Shown piece by piece: positions 12,201 through 23,270 of a stretch of DNA of 64,000 bases. The stretch's first letter is position 1. Every line of letters starts with the position of its first letter. Source of the stretch: Flaveria trinervia (taxonomy: Eukaryota; Streptophyta; Magnoliopsida; Asterales; Asteraceae). The stretch covers positions 34,545,851 through 34,609,850 of the forward strand of contig CM046453.1 of assembly GCA_025506515.1 (NCBI GenBank), given 5' to 3'. The notes under the pieces were generated by a model. The model did no database searches. It had not been told where the DNA came from and saw only the letters and a list, made by a program, of their open reading frames with translations. A program made the translations under genes and the position numbers.

Positions 12201-12643
12201 TCCCCTCCCCTAGATTTGTTGGACAGACAATGAAGAACAACATGTAGCAGGAACTTCCAGTTGTATGAAAAGTTGAACTTGTAGACTGGAGACCTGCTAA
12301 CATCTCCACCACATCCCATTTGGATGTAGGTGTTGTCCAAATCTGCTTTGGGGAACTCTGTGGGTGCACCCTCATCATGAAGCTCGAGATGCTCCCTGAT
12401 GAGTTGTTCAGTAATGACCAGCTCCTGGCCATAAATGCTTGATCTTATTACTCGAACCCCATTTAGGATTACAATTTGACCAATTTTCCAAAATTCAGCC
12501 ATATGATTTGAATACATGGTAGGTTTAACTGTCAGGGCAGTGTAATAAGATGATTGTGTAAGAAAAGAAATGATATCAAAGAAGTCAGCATCTCTTGAAG
12601 AATCAAGAAGTGCGACTTGATTGTGCTGAGGGTTAAGTGCCAT
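9205..12643 (-). pseudogene. Element C ORF3 (env-like position), degenerate
   Basis: This is the extra ORF after pol; its function is unknown. The ATG at 12643 opens 195 codons (to 12056) starting MALNPQHNQVALLDSS, the longest intact N-terminal domain of this type here. Key features are HMAEFW near residue 48, ELVITEQLIREHLELHD, WKFLLHVVLHCLSNKS and MYPRFF at the end. Similar blocks occur in ORF3 of D, H and G. Downstream is low-complexity, acidic or Lys/Glu-rich coiled-coil-like sequence in broken frames (12044-11763, 11350-11045, 10684-10334, 9877-9599). It closely matches D ORF3 until element B cuts it at 9205. I see no convincing transmembrane segment, so 'env-like' refers to position only. 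Confidence 0.82.
10875..10888 (-). other. Internal polypurine tract in element C ORF3
   Basis: The minus strand reads AAAAAGGGGGAGAG. The same tract lies in ORF3 of D, E and G, where it encodes KKGE. It resembles a second plus-strand primer site, but protein constraint could also keep it. Confidence 0.55.
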
Positions 12644-13286
12644 TTGAGAAAGTTGAAGGTAGATGAGTTTGGACTTGGGTAAAATTAAAGATGAAGAAAG
12701 ATTTAGGGCAGTAAAATTTGGTAAGAAGATGAAAGTGAGTAGTCGGGATTATTTAAAAAGGGGTGAAATGGCAGTTTATGGGCTTCTGATAAGATGATGT
12801 GAAGTTTTAGTGGGTGATATGATAGGGGCGGTAAGGTTTGGTTTAGTTCAATAATCTGACGTCATTAACAAAATCTTTACTTTTTACAGAGTAGGGCCCA
12901 AGAGATTTCCGTTACACAGTAAAATCTCTCTTCCGAGTATAAAGTACTTCCGAATGTAATTTTGTCTCCCGAAGGCAATTCTTACTTCCGAAGGTAATGT
13001 CCTATTTCCGAGAGTAAAGATTGGTTTCCGAATGGAGAATTTTATAAGCTTCGAAGTAGATCTGAGATGTAATCAATCGCTTCTTCCGAGACTAAAAACT
13101 CTTCCGAGAAGAAAATTATCCTTGGAGGAATTGCTTTCGAAGATATGTAAATCATCTTCCAAGGGTTAATTCCTCTTCGAAAGAATTTATACTTAGTGAA
13201 AATTTTAGAGAGAGACCTTTTCAACAGGGCTTAGATTGCTTGACATAAGACATTACATATTGAAAAAGGTTTTCAAAAGAGGTAGA
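12644..13286 (-). promoter_or_regulatory. Element C pol-ORF3 spacer: dyad array and internal promoter
   Basis: A non-coding spacer between the pol stop (13289-13287) and the ORF3 ATG (12643). Positions 12905-13230 carry many CTTCCGAA(G)-type words, the same motif found in the U3 of D and E. A perfect TGACGTCA lies at 12857-12864. A TATA-like CTTTTTAAAT is at 12760-12751 and a CT-rich leader follows. The arrangement motif array, bZIP site, TATA, leader, ATG looks like an RNA polymerase II promoter (inference). Confidence 0.6.
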
Positions 13287-15615
13287 CTAATCAACGATTA
13301 GCATCCCAATGGCTATAATAAGATACTTAAATCTCTGTTCATGAAAAGCTTTGGTGAACAAGTCAGCATATTGTTCATTTGAACCAACTTTGATTAGCTT
13401 AATTAGATTTTGCTCATGAATATCTCTAATGTAATGATACCTGATACCAATATGCTTTGTCTTGGAGTGCTTCACCAGATTTTCAGTGATAGAGATAGCA
13501 CTGTTGTTGTCAATATGGATAGGAGTACTGATAAAGTTAAATCCATAGTCTAACATCTAATTCTGAATCCAAAGCAGCTGAGCACAACTACTTGTAGTAG
13601 TAATGTATTCAGCTTCAGCAGTTGATGTAGAGACACAAGATTGTTTCTTACATTGCCATGAGATGATCCTTCCACCAAGAAATTGACATCCTCCTGATGT
13701 TTATTTCTTGTCAATGTTGCAGCCACCATAGTCACTGTCAGAGTATCCATAGAGATTAAAATCATTGTTCCTAGGATACCAGAGACCTAGTTTAGGTGCT
13801 CCTTTGAGGTATCTGAGGATTCTCTTAGTAGCAGCTAGGTGAGACACCTTTGGAGCAGCCTGATATCTTGCACAAATGCAAGTTGCAAATATGATATCAG
13901 GTCTACTAGCTGTGAGATACATCAGAGAACCAATAATCGCCCTATACTGATGTTGATCAGTATCCTCCCCCTTAAGGTCAAGACAAAGATTATGGTTTCT
14001 AGGTATGGGTGTCTTGGCTGGCTTACAATCTTTCATTTCAAATCTTTCTAAGATATCATTGGCATACTTAGATTGATTGATGAAAATCCCTTCCTTTAGT
14101 TGCTTCACCTGAATTCCAAGGAAAAAATCCATTTTTACCATAGAACTCATCTCAAACTTCTTCTTCATAATGCTTTCAAAGTCTTTGCACATTTGGTCGT
14201 TTGAAGAACCAAAAATGATGTCATCAAGATAGACTTGAACAAGCAAAATATCCTTACCAGACTTCCTTATGAAGAGAGTCCTGTCAATGATTCCTCTAGT
14301 GTAACCATTCATCAAGAGAAACTGAGACAAAGTCTCATACTACAGCCTAGGTGTTTGGTGTAGCCCATATAGAGCTTTATCCAATTTGCACACATAGTTA
14401 GGGTGTTGAGGGTCTTCAAATCCTAGAGGCTGGCACATGTAGACTTCCCTATCTATATCTCCATATAGAAAGGCACACTTGACATCAAGTTGGTAGACAG
14501 TGAACTTTTTGGATGTAGCATAAGCAACGAAGATCCTAACTGCCTCAAGTCTTGCAACAGGTACAAAGACATCAGTATAATTGATTCCCTCCTCTTGAGT
14601 GTATCCTTGAACCACCAGTCTTGCCTTATTCTTGATAATCAAGCCTTTGTCATCTCTCTTGTTTTTGAAAACCCATTTTGTGCATATAGGTACTTGACCA
14701 GATCGTAGCGGACATAGGTTACAAACCTTTTGTCTCTTGAATTGAAGCAGCTCCTCTTGCATCGATTCAACCCAAGTACTATCTTTCAAGGCATCTTCCA
14801 CCTTCTTGGGTTCCATATGAGACAAGAAGGATGAGTACAGACAGACATTCCCATGATGAGTCTGTCCTTTTGTTCTCACACCTTTAGAGACATCTCCTAT
14901 GATGTTCTCAGCTGGATGAGTGTTGTGAATCTTTAGTCGAGGAATCACTTCCTGTTGCAAAGATAGATCCATATTGGACATATTTTGCTCAGGAGCTTGA
15001 ACACTTTGTCCAACTGTTGTTTCAAACTTATTCAATGAGGAATGATTGAAGGAATAAGAAACATCATCATTTGTTGGTTGTGAAGCAGCATTAATAGTTG
15101 CCTGTTCCTTCAAGATGCTACTTTCATTAGCTTGGTGTTGTGCAGTGTCACCTGATGAAGTTTGAGGGTCAACAGGTGATCACTTGTTGAAGCTCCATTA
15201 TCCCTTGAGATAGTTATACTATCAGTTTTGCCAATAGTGGGAGCTTGATTTGTTGTAGCTCTTGGAGAACTTAGAATAGGTCTAGGTAGCTAAAATAGTT
15301 GGTTATCTTCAGAATTGCTTTGAGTACCTGTTCCAGCTGAAACATTCTCACAAGATGGTTTAGAATAGTTTGGAAATAGTTCTAAGTCAAAAATATGATC
15401 AGGGCCATTCCCCTTCACACAAAGAGTGTGCTCGTTTACTACAATGTTGGATGATTCCTCAAATTGTTGATTTTTGATGTTGTATACTCTATAAGCTTTA
15501 GAGCTAGAGGAGTATCCAACAAAGATAGCATCATCTGACTTTTCAGCAAATTTTGCCAAATTGTCTTTGTGTTAAGTATGGTACACCTGCTGCCAAAGGA
15601 TCATAGAAAGCCAAT
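13287..15615 (-). pseudogene. pol: Element C pol: integrase tail, RT and RNase H
   Basis: Copia-type Pol. The integrase C-terminal part (15559-15290) has FVGYSSSSKAYRVYN. The RT N-terminal part is in 15113-14340 (TKWVFKNKRD, ARLVVQGYTQEEGI, YQLDVKCAFLYGD). The RT catalytic box is YLDDIIFGSS in 14330-13701, where D has YVDD. RNase H follows with YSDSDYGGC and HSKTKHIGIRYHYIRD to the TAG at 13289-13287. Stops include TAG at 13559-13557, where D keeps CAG, and TAG for Trp near 14343. The two flanking elements confirm a single ancestral gene. Confidence 0.9.
15611..15615. other. Target-site duplication of element D, left
   Basis: CCAAT directly precedes the D 5' LTR and recurs at 43512-43516 after the 3' LTR. 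Removing D and one copy restores continuous element C sequence on the minus strand. Confidence 0.96.
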
Positions 15616-16477
15616 TGTTGGATCAAGAAGAAGGCTGGTGCAACCAAAACCAAATCACTTAGACAAATTTTGGTGCTACTTACAAAAGGCTTCCGAAGCC
15701 AAGTGTGGAGCTTCCGAAGGAAAGTAGAGTTCTTCCGATGACAAAGCAAAAGATCAACTTCCAAAGACAAACTCTACTTCCAAAGTCAAAGTACTTACTT
15801 CTGAAGATCAAGTCTAAGAAGAAGAGATTAGAAGACAACTTCTGAAATATGAAGAAAAGAAGAAGTCCTCAATCCTCAGAAGAAGTAGCCTCTTCCGAAG
15901 TATAAGTGGCTTCAGAAGTACTTGTTCTTCCGAAGCCACTTAACCTTCAGAAGACATTGCTATGAACCAGTGGACATAAGTATGGTCTCTAACACTCCGC
16001 TAAAAACCTCTGATACTGCATGGTGTTTTCACAAAGGGCCATGCAGTTGACAATACTTTATTCCACTATTCACCTTTTTATGTTAGTATAAGTTACCAAC
16101 TTTATTTGGTGACAAAAGGTAAGTCAGGGATATGTCTTGACTACCATATCTTAGATATGACTTTATCTAAGATACCTTAAACTATAGCTTTGTAGTAATT
16201 GCTTTAGTTAGAGGATTCCAGCTGAAATCAAAGTATATCTGGTTGTAGGTAGTATTATATATAGTTTCTCATTGTAACTCATAAGAGCATGCTTGTAAGA
16301 GTCTTGTAATATTTGAGTAGAGAAGCAATATATGCAAGTACCTTAAAAATTACTTCTTGTGTTTATTACTACTTATTATATTGTTATCAACTCTTAGAGA
16401 CTTTGCTTTCATCTGAGTGTAGTTCAAGTGAGTTTGAGAGAAAAACCAAGTGTTTAGTGACAAAACCCGATCCTGCA
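15616..16477 (+). repeat. Element D 5' LTR (862 bp)
   Basis: It begins TGTTGGATCAAG and ends GATCCTGCA. U3 (15680-15950) contains at least four CTTCCGAAG words plus variants. They include a near-perfect hairpin around 15906-15938 whose arms are a perfect 12 bp in the 3' LTR. A TATA box (TATATATAG) is at 16256-16264. Confidence 0.95.
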
Positions 16478-16479
16478 AT

Positions 16480-16491
16480 TGGTATTAGAGC
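16480..16491 (+). other. Primer-binding site, element D (one mismatch)
   Basis: TGGTATTAGAGC differs from the usual initiator-Met site TGGTATCAGAGC by one C-to-T change. It lies two bases after the LTR. Confidence 0.88.
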
Positions 16492-16566
16492 TTTTTAGGC
16501 TCCTGATTGTGAGATCTAACCATCCAAATCAACCTGTTTTTCACTCCTCCTTACAACTCTCTCAAA

Positions 16567-19199
16567 ATGTCCCTTAACAAATCCGAAGTAGAGATGGGAA
16601 CTATGACTAAAGCTCCCATCATTACTCCTGAAAACTTTAGGTCTTGGAGCAGACGAATGGAAGGCTTCATCAGATACCAAGACAACAAAATGTGGTATTC
16701 CATTGTCAACGGCCCGTATAAACCCAAGGTGGCAGCACCTGGTGGAAACGGTGCCATGATAGAAAAGGTTGTTGAAGATTATTCTGTTGAGGACCGGAAG
16801 AAGATGGACATTGACAGCAATGCAATGACTATTCTTATGACTGCAATACCCAACTCCATTATGATGGGGTTTGAGCATTGCAAGTCTGCCAAAGAACTAT
16901 TTGATGCACTTGCTCAAATGTATTCAAGTTCCAACGACTCCAAGAAGGACCCACTGAAGTAGAAATTCGAGAACTTCACCTATATTGCTGGAGAGTCTCT
17001 CAGCCAGTAGAATTTCAGATACACGGATCTTATTTCTTCTCTTCAGTCTATGAAGATCACTCTTGAACTTAGAGAACTCACAAGAAAGTTCATGAGTGCT
17101 CTTCCAAATGAGTGGACATTCTACTATGTCTCTATCAAGAGGACAGAGAGTTTGAACACTCTTACTATGACTGAACTTTAGGCATCCTTGATGGATACCG
17201 TTTAGAGATGGAGAGTAAGAAGGGCCACCAGACAAGCAGATCTCTAAGTCTTCCTGCTAGCAACGCCTTAATGGATGTTGAAGGCTCAGTACCCCTACAA
17301 CGTCAGCAATACCTGACATACAACAGCAGCCATCCCGCTCATCTGGACCTTACATCACTTTCCTGAGACTCCAAGGTCTCAACAGGCTCAGCATAATTCC
17401 TTTCAGGATAGTTATGCCTTTGTCTCAAGAAGTGGACACTCTAGTGACATTCAATACTGCTTTGATGATCTAGAGTGCTTCAGTTTAGATATGTAGAGTA
17501 TATGGACATTGTACAACAGAATGCTCTTTTAGCCTACAGAGCGAAGAAGTTCTTCAAGAGAACTGGAAGGCAATTCCTCAGAACCAAGGCCAAATGTTAC
17601 AACTATAACCAACTTGGTCACTTTGCAAGGGAATGCAAGGCTCCAAATCAAATCCAGGAACGCCACAGGCCTCCACACATCCCTCTACATCAAAGCCCAC
17701 TAGAAAGTCGACTGAGACAGTTGCAATGGCTCAAGAATTTGATCGGAGCTTTATGGTACAGGATGTCACTCCTGCTCAAGCACTCATGGCTAGAACAGAT
17801 GATAACAAGGTATATGAACATCTCTGTACTCCTGCATGTATTGCTAAGGTTAAATTATATTAGGACTAGAGTATGGAAATTAAATATGATATTGAGTCTT
17901 TAAATGTTTTGACATCTGATATTAAAAGGGCTGAATCTGACAACCAAAAGAAAATTGAAGAGTTAGGGAAAACTGTTTCCCTATTAAAGCATGAACACAC
18001 CAATTACACGACTCAAATAAAGGATTTAATATCCAAATTATCTGAGGCTCAAGCCCAGCTTGTCACTATTGAGGCTCAAGCCAGGAAGTATGCTATTTTT
18101 GAGAAGAACTTCCAAGCTATTATTACATCATCCTCCCACTCCAAAATTTGTTATCAAAACAAAGGAGGGTTTGGGACCAAGGAAATTGCTCCACCACATT
18201 CTTATAAGTCCATAAGACAACCTAGATGTGATACTGAAGAGCAAGAGGTCCCATCTGTCGATCCATCTTCACATGAGTTAAAGAATGATGCAATAATAGA
18301 GGCCAGCATAGGGAAGGAACAGGTAAATCAACCCACCCTCCCAGTGAAGATCAAATCCTAACCACCAAATCCAGAAGAAACAGAGCTAAAGCTGCCAGAA
18401 GAACTGCTAAGAAAGTGGCTGACTCTAAGCTGATGATTGACCCAAAACAAAAAGGTGTATTTATCTCAGCTGGATTCCAAGTGGTAGGTACTTCTGATTC
18501 AAGAAAGGAGTGTAGTACCAACACTCCTGTCCTACCAAAGGATCAGAAGTTAAAGGGAAAGGTTGCTAACAAAGAGAAAATGAACAAGAAATAGGAACCC
18601 ACAAGCTCCCAAAAGACTAACATTACATGCATAATGTGTGGTCTGCAAAACCACATGGCTAAAGATTGTTACTACAATCCTGCTAGCACACATTATGCAA
18701 ATAATGTTAGAAAGGAAGGAGTCAGGGAAGGTTTCTCTTTTGGACCTTATCAGATGGTCCAAGTGATGGAAAAAGGAAAGCTAGTTTCGAAGCTAGGTTG
18801 TCTTCGAAAGAAAATCCTTCTTCCGAAGGAAAAATGGCCTCGGAAGCAAAAGCTGTTAAAAATCTAAAGAACAAGAAAGTTCCCTTGAAACCATCCCAGA
18901 AGAAGACTGCTTTGGAAGAAAAGGTGGTGCAGGCTTCTTCCAAAAAGAAAGAAGCTTCAGAAGAATGCCATGCTGCAAAAGCTTCTACAAGCACATCTTC
19001 CATGATCAACCAAAGGATGGATTGGAAGATCAAGAAAGATGCTGCAGCTCAAGCCTCTTCTTTAAAGACATCCATTGAACCCCCATGCTTAACCTTTGGT
19101 TCAATTATGTCACTATCTTTGGAAGAACCTAAGACCAATAAGGCTTGGGTCTCCAATCAAAACTATTTATCCATCTTGTGTGCAGGGTCATCCATATGA
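16567..19199 (+). pseudogene. gag: Element D gag with many TAG stops
   Basis: Gag of the Sirevirus type. The ATG at 16567 opens MSLNKSEVEMGTMTK and a capsid-like domain (NFRSWSRRMEGFI). TAG stops at 16960, 17008, 17179 and 17203 all fall in one frame, most at expected Gln codons. A CCHC knuckle at 17595-17636 has Tyr for its second Cys (CYNYNQLGHFAREC). A coiled coil follows (17873-18130; LNVLTSDIKRAESDNQKK), then two more TAG codons just upstream of it (17861, 17867). A second, intact knuckle CIMCGLQNHMAKDC is at 18628-18669, followed by a Lys/Ser/Glu-rich tail. The ORF ends at 19199, overlapping pol, which is in the +1 frame. Confidence 0.88.
19181..19186 (+). promoter_or_regulatory. Splice-acceptor-like site at gag/pol boundary, element D
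   Basis: TTGTGTGCAG|GG lies where the +1-frame pol similarity begins. Elements C (AG at 44630-44629, minus), G (55359-55360) and H (31383-31384) have the equivalent site. C, G and H have CTAAC/CTAAT/TTAAT branch-point-like words about 20 nt upstream. In D that word has decayed to CTATT. Confidence 0.45.
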
Positions 19200-20796
19200 C
19201 AAGAATAACAATGTCTGGATTGTGGATAGTGGATGCTCCAGGCACATGACAAGGATCAGATCTCTCCTTCAATAGTTTCAACATTATGATGGAGGTCCTG
19301 TCCAACTGGAGGTGAGGCCGGAGGATATATTTCTCGCAGAGGGAGTATATCCAACCAGAAAGTTAAAAGTTGACAAAGTTAACTTTGTCAAACAGCTTGG
19401 ACACAATCTGTTAAGTGTTTCTTAGTTTTGTGATCAAAAGCATCAAATGCTTTTCACAGAACATGAGTGCATTATCCTCAAACCAGGGATGACAATTCCT
19501 CCGGAATTGGTGCTTCTTAGATCTCCCAGGAAAGGGGATATGTACAAGCTGGATATGAACAATGCTTCCCTAATGGGTAAAGTATCATGCTTTCCTTCCA
19601 AAGCTGATAGTGATGAGTCAACACTTTGGCATAAACATATGTGTCATGTAAATTTTAAGACAATGAACAAATTGACTAAAAATAACTTGGTACATTGTTT
19701 GCCTAAAAAGGAATTTTTCTACAAAGATAATTGTGTTGCATGCCTAAAAGGGAAGCAACACAGGGCATCTCATAAATCCAAAAATGTTAAATCAATCACT
19801 ACTCCATTACACTTATTGCACATGGATCTATTTGCCCCACAAGTACAATGAGCATTGGAAGGAAATCATACTACCTTGTGATAGTTAATGATTTTACAAG
19901 ATTTACATGGGTATTCTTTTTAAGAACTAAATATGAAAATGCTAAAACATTAAAATTTTATTCTTAAAATAGAAATTCAAATTGATCACAAGGTTAAGAT
20001 TATTAGAAGTGATCAAGGGACTAAGTTTAAGAACTTTATTCTTGACTCATTCTGTAACTCAAAAGGGATTGCCAGACAATACAGTGCTCCCAGAACTCCT
20101 CAACAAAATGGTGTTGCTGAGAGGAGGAACATGACACTTATTAAGGCTGCTCGAACTATGTTAGCTAATTCCAAACTACCTCTAACATTCTGAGCAGAGG
20201 CAGTTAGCACTTCATGCTATGTGGAAAACAGAGTTCTTGTAGTTAAGCCACATGGAAAAACCCCTTATGAGTTATGGAACAAGAGGCCACGTTCATTGGC
20301 TTTCTAAGGTCCTTTGGCAATAGGTGTACCATACTTAACACAAAGGATAATTTGGCAAAATTTGTTGAAAAGTTGGATGATGCTATCTTTGTTGGATACT
20401 TTTCTAGCTCTAAAGCTTATAGAGTATACAACATCAAGAATCAACAATTTGAGGAGTCATCCAATATAGTGTTAATGAGCACACTCATTGTGTTAGGGGG
20501 AATGGCCCTGATTATATTTTTGATTTAGAATTATTTCCAAACTATTCTAAACCATCTTATGAGAATGTTTCAGTTGGAAGAGGTGCCCAAAATGATGTTG
20601 ATGTTGATCAACTGTTTGAGCTACCCAGACCTCTTCCAAGTTCTCCAAGAGCAACCACAAATCAAGCTTCCACTATTTTCAGATCTGATAGTATAACTAT
20701 ATCAAGGAATAGTGAAGGTTCAACCAGTGAATCACTACTGATCCTCAAATCTCATAAGGTGATCCAGCACAACACCAAGCTGAGGAAAGTAGCATC
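19186..20796 (+). pseudogene. pol: Element D pol: protease and integrase
   Basis: The N-terminal half of copia Pol. The protease active site VDSGCSRHM has its Asp at 19225-19227. TAG stops at 19273 and 19423 break it; C keeps CAG at the second site. Integrase begins with the HHCC zinc domain (WHKHMCHVN, later CVACLKGKQH; 19625-19770). The catalytic core follows with HMDLF, RSDQGT and GVAERRN, so its three acidic residues are present, but in different frames and with a TGA for Trp near 20190. The C-terminal domain GYFSSSKAYRVYN is at about 20395-20430. The linker to RT is Ser/Asn-rich. Copia order (integrase before RT) is clear. Confidence 0.88.
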
Positions 20797-22623
20797 TTGA
20801 AGGAACATGCAACTGTTAATGATACTTCACAGCCAACAATTGATGATGTTTCTCATTCATTCAATCAGTCCTCATTGAATGAGTTTGAAACAATAGTTGG
20901 ACAAAGTTTTCTTGAACCTGAGCAAAATATGTCTAATCTGGATTTATCTTTGCAACTAGAAGTGATTCCTCATTTAAGGATTCATAACACTCATCCAGCT
21001 GAGAACATCATTGGGGATGTCTCTGAAGGTGTAAGAACAAGAGGGCAGACTCATCATGGGAATGCCTGCTTATATTCATGCTTCTTATCCCAAATGGAAC
21101 CCAAGAAGGTGGAAGATGCCTTGAAAATAGTAGTTGGGTTGAATCGATGCAAGAGGAGCTGCTTTAATTCAAGAGACAAAAGGTCTGGAACCTATGTCCG
21201 CTACCATCTGGTCAAGTACCTATAGGCACTAAATGGGTTTTCAAGAACAAGAGAGATAACAAAGGCTTGATTATTAAGAACAAGGCAAGACTGGTAGTTC
21301 AAGGATACACTCAAGAGGAAGGAATTGATTTTACTAATGTTTTTTTGCACCTGTTGCAAGACTTGAGGAAGTTAGGATCTTCCTTGCTTATGCTACATCC
21401 AAGAATTTTGCTGTCTACCAGCTTGATGTCAAGTGTGCCTTTCTATATGGGGATATAGATAGGGAAGTGTATGTGTGCCAACCTCCAGGATTTGAAGACC
21501 CACAACATTCCAACTATGTGTGCAAATTGGATAAAGCTCTATATGGGCTGCACCAAGCACCTATGCTATGGTATGAGACTCTCTCAGTTTCTTTTGAAGA
21601 ATGGTTACACTAGAGGAACCATTGACAAGACTCTCTTCATAAGGAAGTCTGGAAAGGATATTTTGCTTGTTCAAGTCTATGTTGATGACATCATTTTTGG
21701 TTCTTCAAACGACCAAATGTGCAAAGACTTTGAAAGCATTATGAAGAAGAAGTTTGAGATGAGTTCCACGGGCAAAATGGATTTTTTCCTTGGAATTCAG
21801 GTGAAGCAACTAAAGGAAGGGATTTTTCATCAATCAATCTAGGTATGTAAATGACATCTTAGAAAGATTTGAAATGAAAGATTGTAAGCCAGCCAAGACA
21901 CCCATACCCAGAAACCATAATCTTTGTCCTAACCTTGAGGGGGAAGATACTGATCAACATCAGTATAGGATGATTATTGGTTCTCTGATGTATCTCACAG
22001 CTAGTAGACCTGATATCATGTTTGCAACTTGCATTTGTGCAAGATATCAGGCTGCTCCAAAGGTGTCTCACCTAACTGCTGCCAAGAGAATCTTTAGATA
22101 CCTCAAAGGAGCACCTAAACTAAGTCTCTGGTATCCTAGGAACAATGATTTTAATCTCTATGGATACTCTGATAGTGACTATGGTGGCTGCAACATTAAC
22201 AAGAAATCAACATCAAGAGGATGTCAATTTCTTGGTGGAAGGATCATCTCATGGCAATGTAAGAAACAATCTTATGTCTCTACATCAACTGATGAAGCTG
22301 AATACATTATTGCTGCAAGTTGCTATGCTTAGCTGTTGTGGATTCAGAATCAGATGTTAGACTATGGATTTAACTTTATGAGTACTCCTATCCTTATTGA
22401 CAACAACAGTGCTATCTCCATCACTAAAAATCCGGTGAAGCACTCCAAGACAAAGCATATTGATATCAGGTATCATTTCATTAGAGATATTCATGAGAAG
22501 AATCTAATTAAGCTAATCAAAGTTGATTCAAATGAACAATATGCTGACTTGTTCACCAAAGCTTTTGATGAATAGAGATTTAAGTATCTTATAACCGCTA
22601 TTGGGATGATAAACATTAATTAG
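20797..22623 (+). pseudogene. pol: Element D pol: RT and RNase H
   Basis: The C-terminal half of copia Pol. The lead-in (20797-21225) has SLNEFETIVGQS and NTHPAENIIGDVSEGVRTRG. The RT N-terminal region is frameshifted near 21230 and 21345. The catalytic box YVDDIIFGSSND at about 21678-21715 is intact. RNase H (21874-22332 onward) has YSDSDYGGC and DEAEYIIAASC. TAG stops at 22330-22332 and 22573-22575 sit where C retains CAG. The gene ends at TAG 22621-22623. At 22351 D keeps CAG where C has TAG, so the two copies decayed independently. Confidence 0.9.
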
Positions 22624-23270
22624 CTTACCTCTTTTGAAAACCTTCTTAATGTGTAATGTCTTATGTCAATACAATCTGAGCCCTGTTACAAAATGTCTCT
22701 CTGAAATTTTATCTAAGTATAAATTTTTTCCAAAGAGAAATTAACCCTCGGAAGATATTTTACATATCTTCCGAAGCAAAATTCTCCAAGGATAATTTTT
22801 CTTCTCGGAAGAGTTTTTAGTCTTAGAAGAAGCGATTGATTACATATCAGATCTACTTTCGAGGCTTACAAAACCTCTCCATTCGGAAAGCAATCTTTAC
22901 TCTCTGAAGTAACTTTTTACCTTCGGAAGTAGCAATTGCCTTCGGAATACAAATTACCTTCGAAAATGTTTTATATTCGAAAGAGAGATTTCACTGTGTA
23001 ATGGAAATCTCTTGGGCCCCACACTGTAAAAGGTAAAGATTTTGTTAATGACGTCGGATTATTTAACTGAACTAAACCTTGCCACCCCTGTCACTTCATC
23101 CACTAAAACATCACATACCTTATCCTAACCCCATTACCGCCATTTCACCCTCTTTTAAATAATCTCGACTAGTCACTTTCATCTTCTTACCACAATTTTT
23201 ACTACCTTAGAAGTTTCCTTTCTCCTTAATTCACCCAAGATCAAACTCTTCTACCTTCAACTTTTCGCCA
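22624..23270 (+). promoter_or_regulatory. Element D pol-ORF3 spacer: dyad array and internal promoter
   Basis: A non-coding spacer. Between 22740 and 22990 it carries repeated CTTC(C/G)GAAG-type words, including a hairpin with perfect 10-bp arms (22749-22758 and 22764-22773). TGACGTCG lies at 23049-23056 and TATA-like TTTTAAATAA at 23154-23163, with a CT-rich leader before the ATG at 23271. The layout matches the element C spacer and uses the same motif as the D U3. Confidence 0.6.

Larger units (their letters stand above)
9205..15615 (-). mobile_element. Element C, left (3') portion: Sirevirus family 2
   Basis: The 3' half of a minus-strand Sirevirus-type element: RT and RNase H, spacer and ORF3. 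It is cut at 9205 by element B and at 15615 by element D. Bases 15615 and 43512 onward rejoin: aligned with D itself (around 20260-20350) the integrase region is continuous, apart from the 5-bp TSD CCAAT. Confidence 0.92.

Noticed and set aside
15680..15950. CTTCCGAAG repeats as heat-shock elements
   Set aside because: Heat-shock elements need TTC and GAA separated by two bases; here the spacing is one base.
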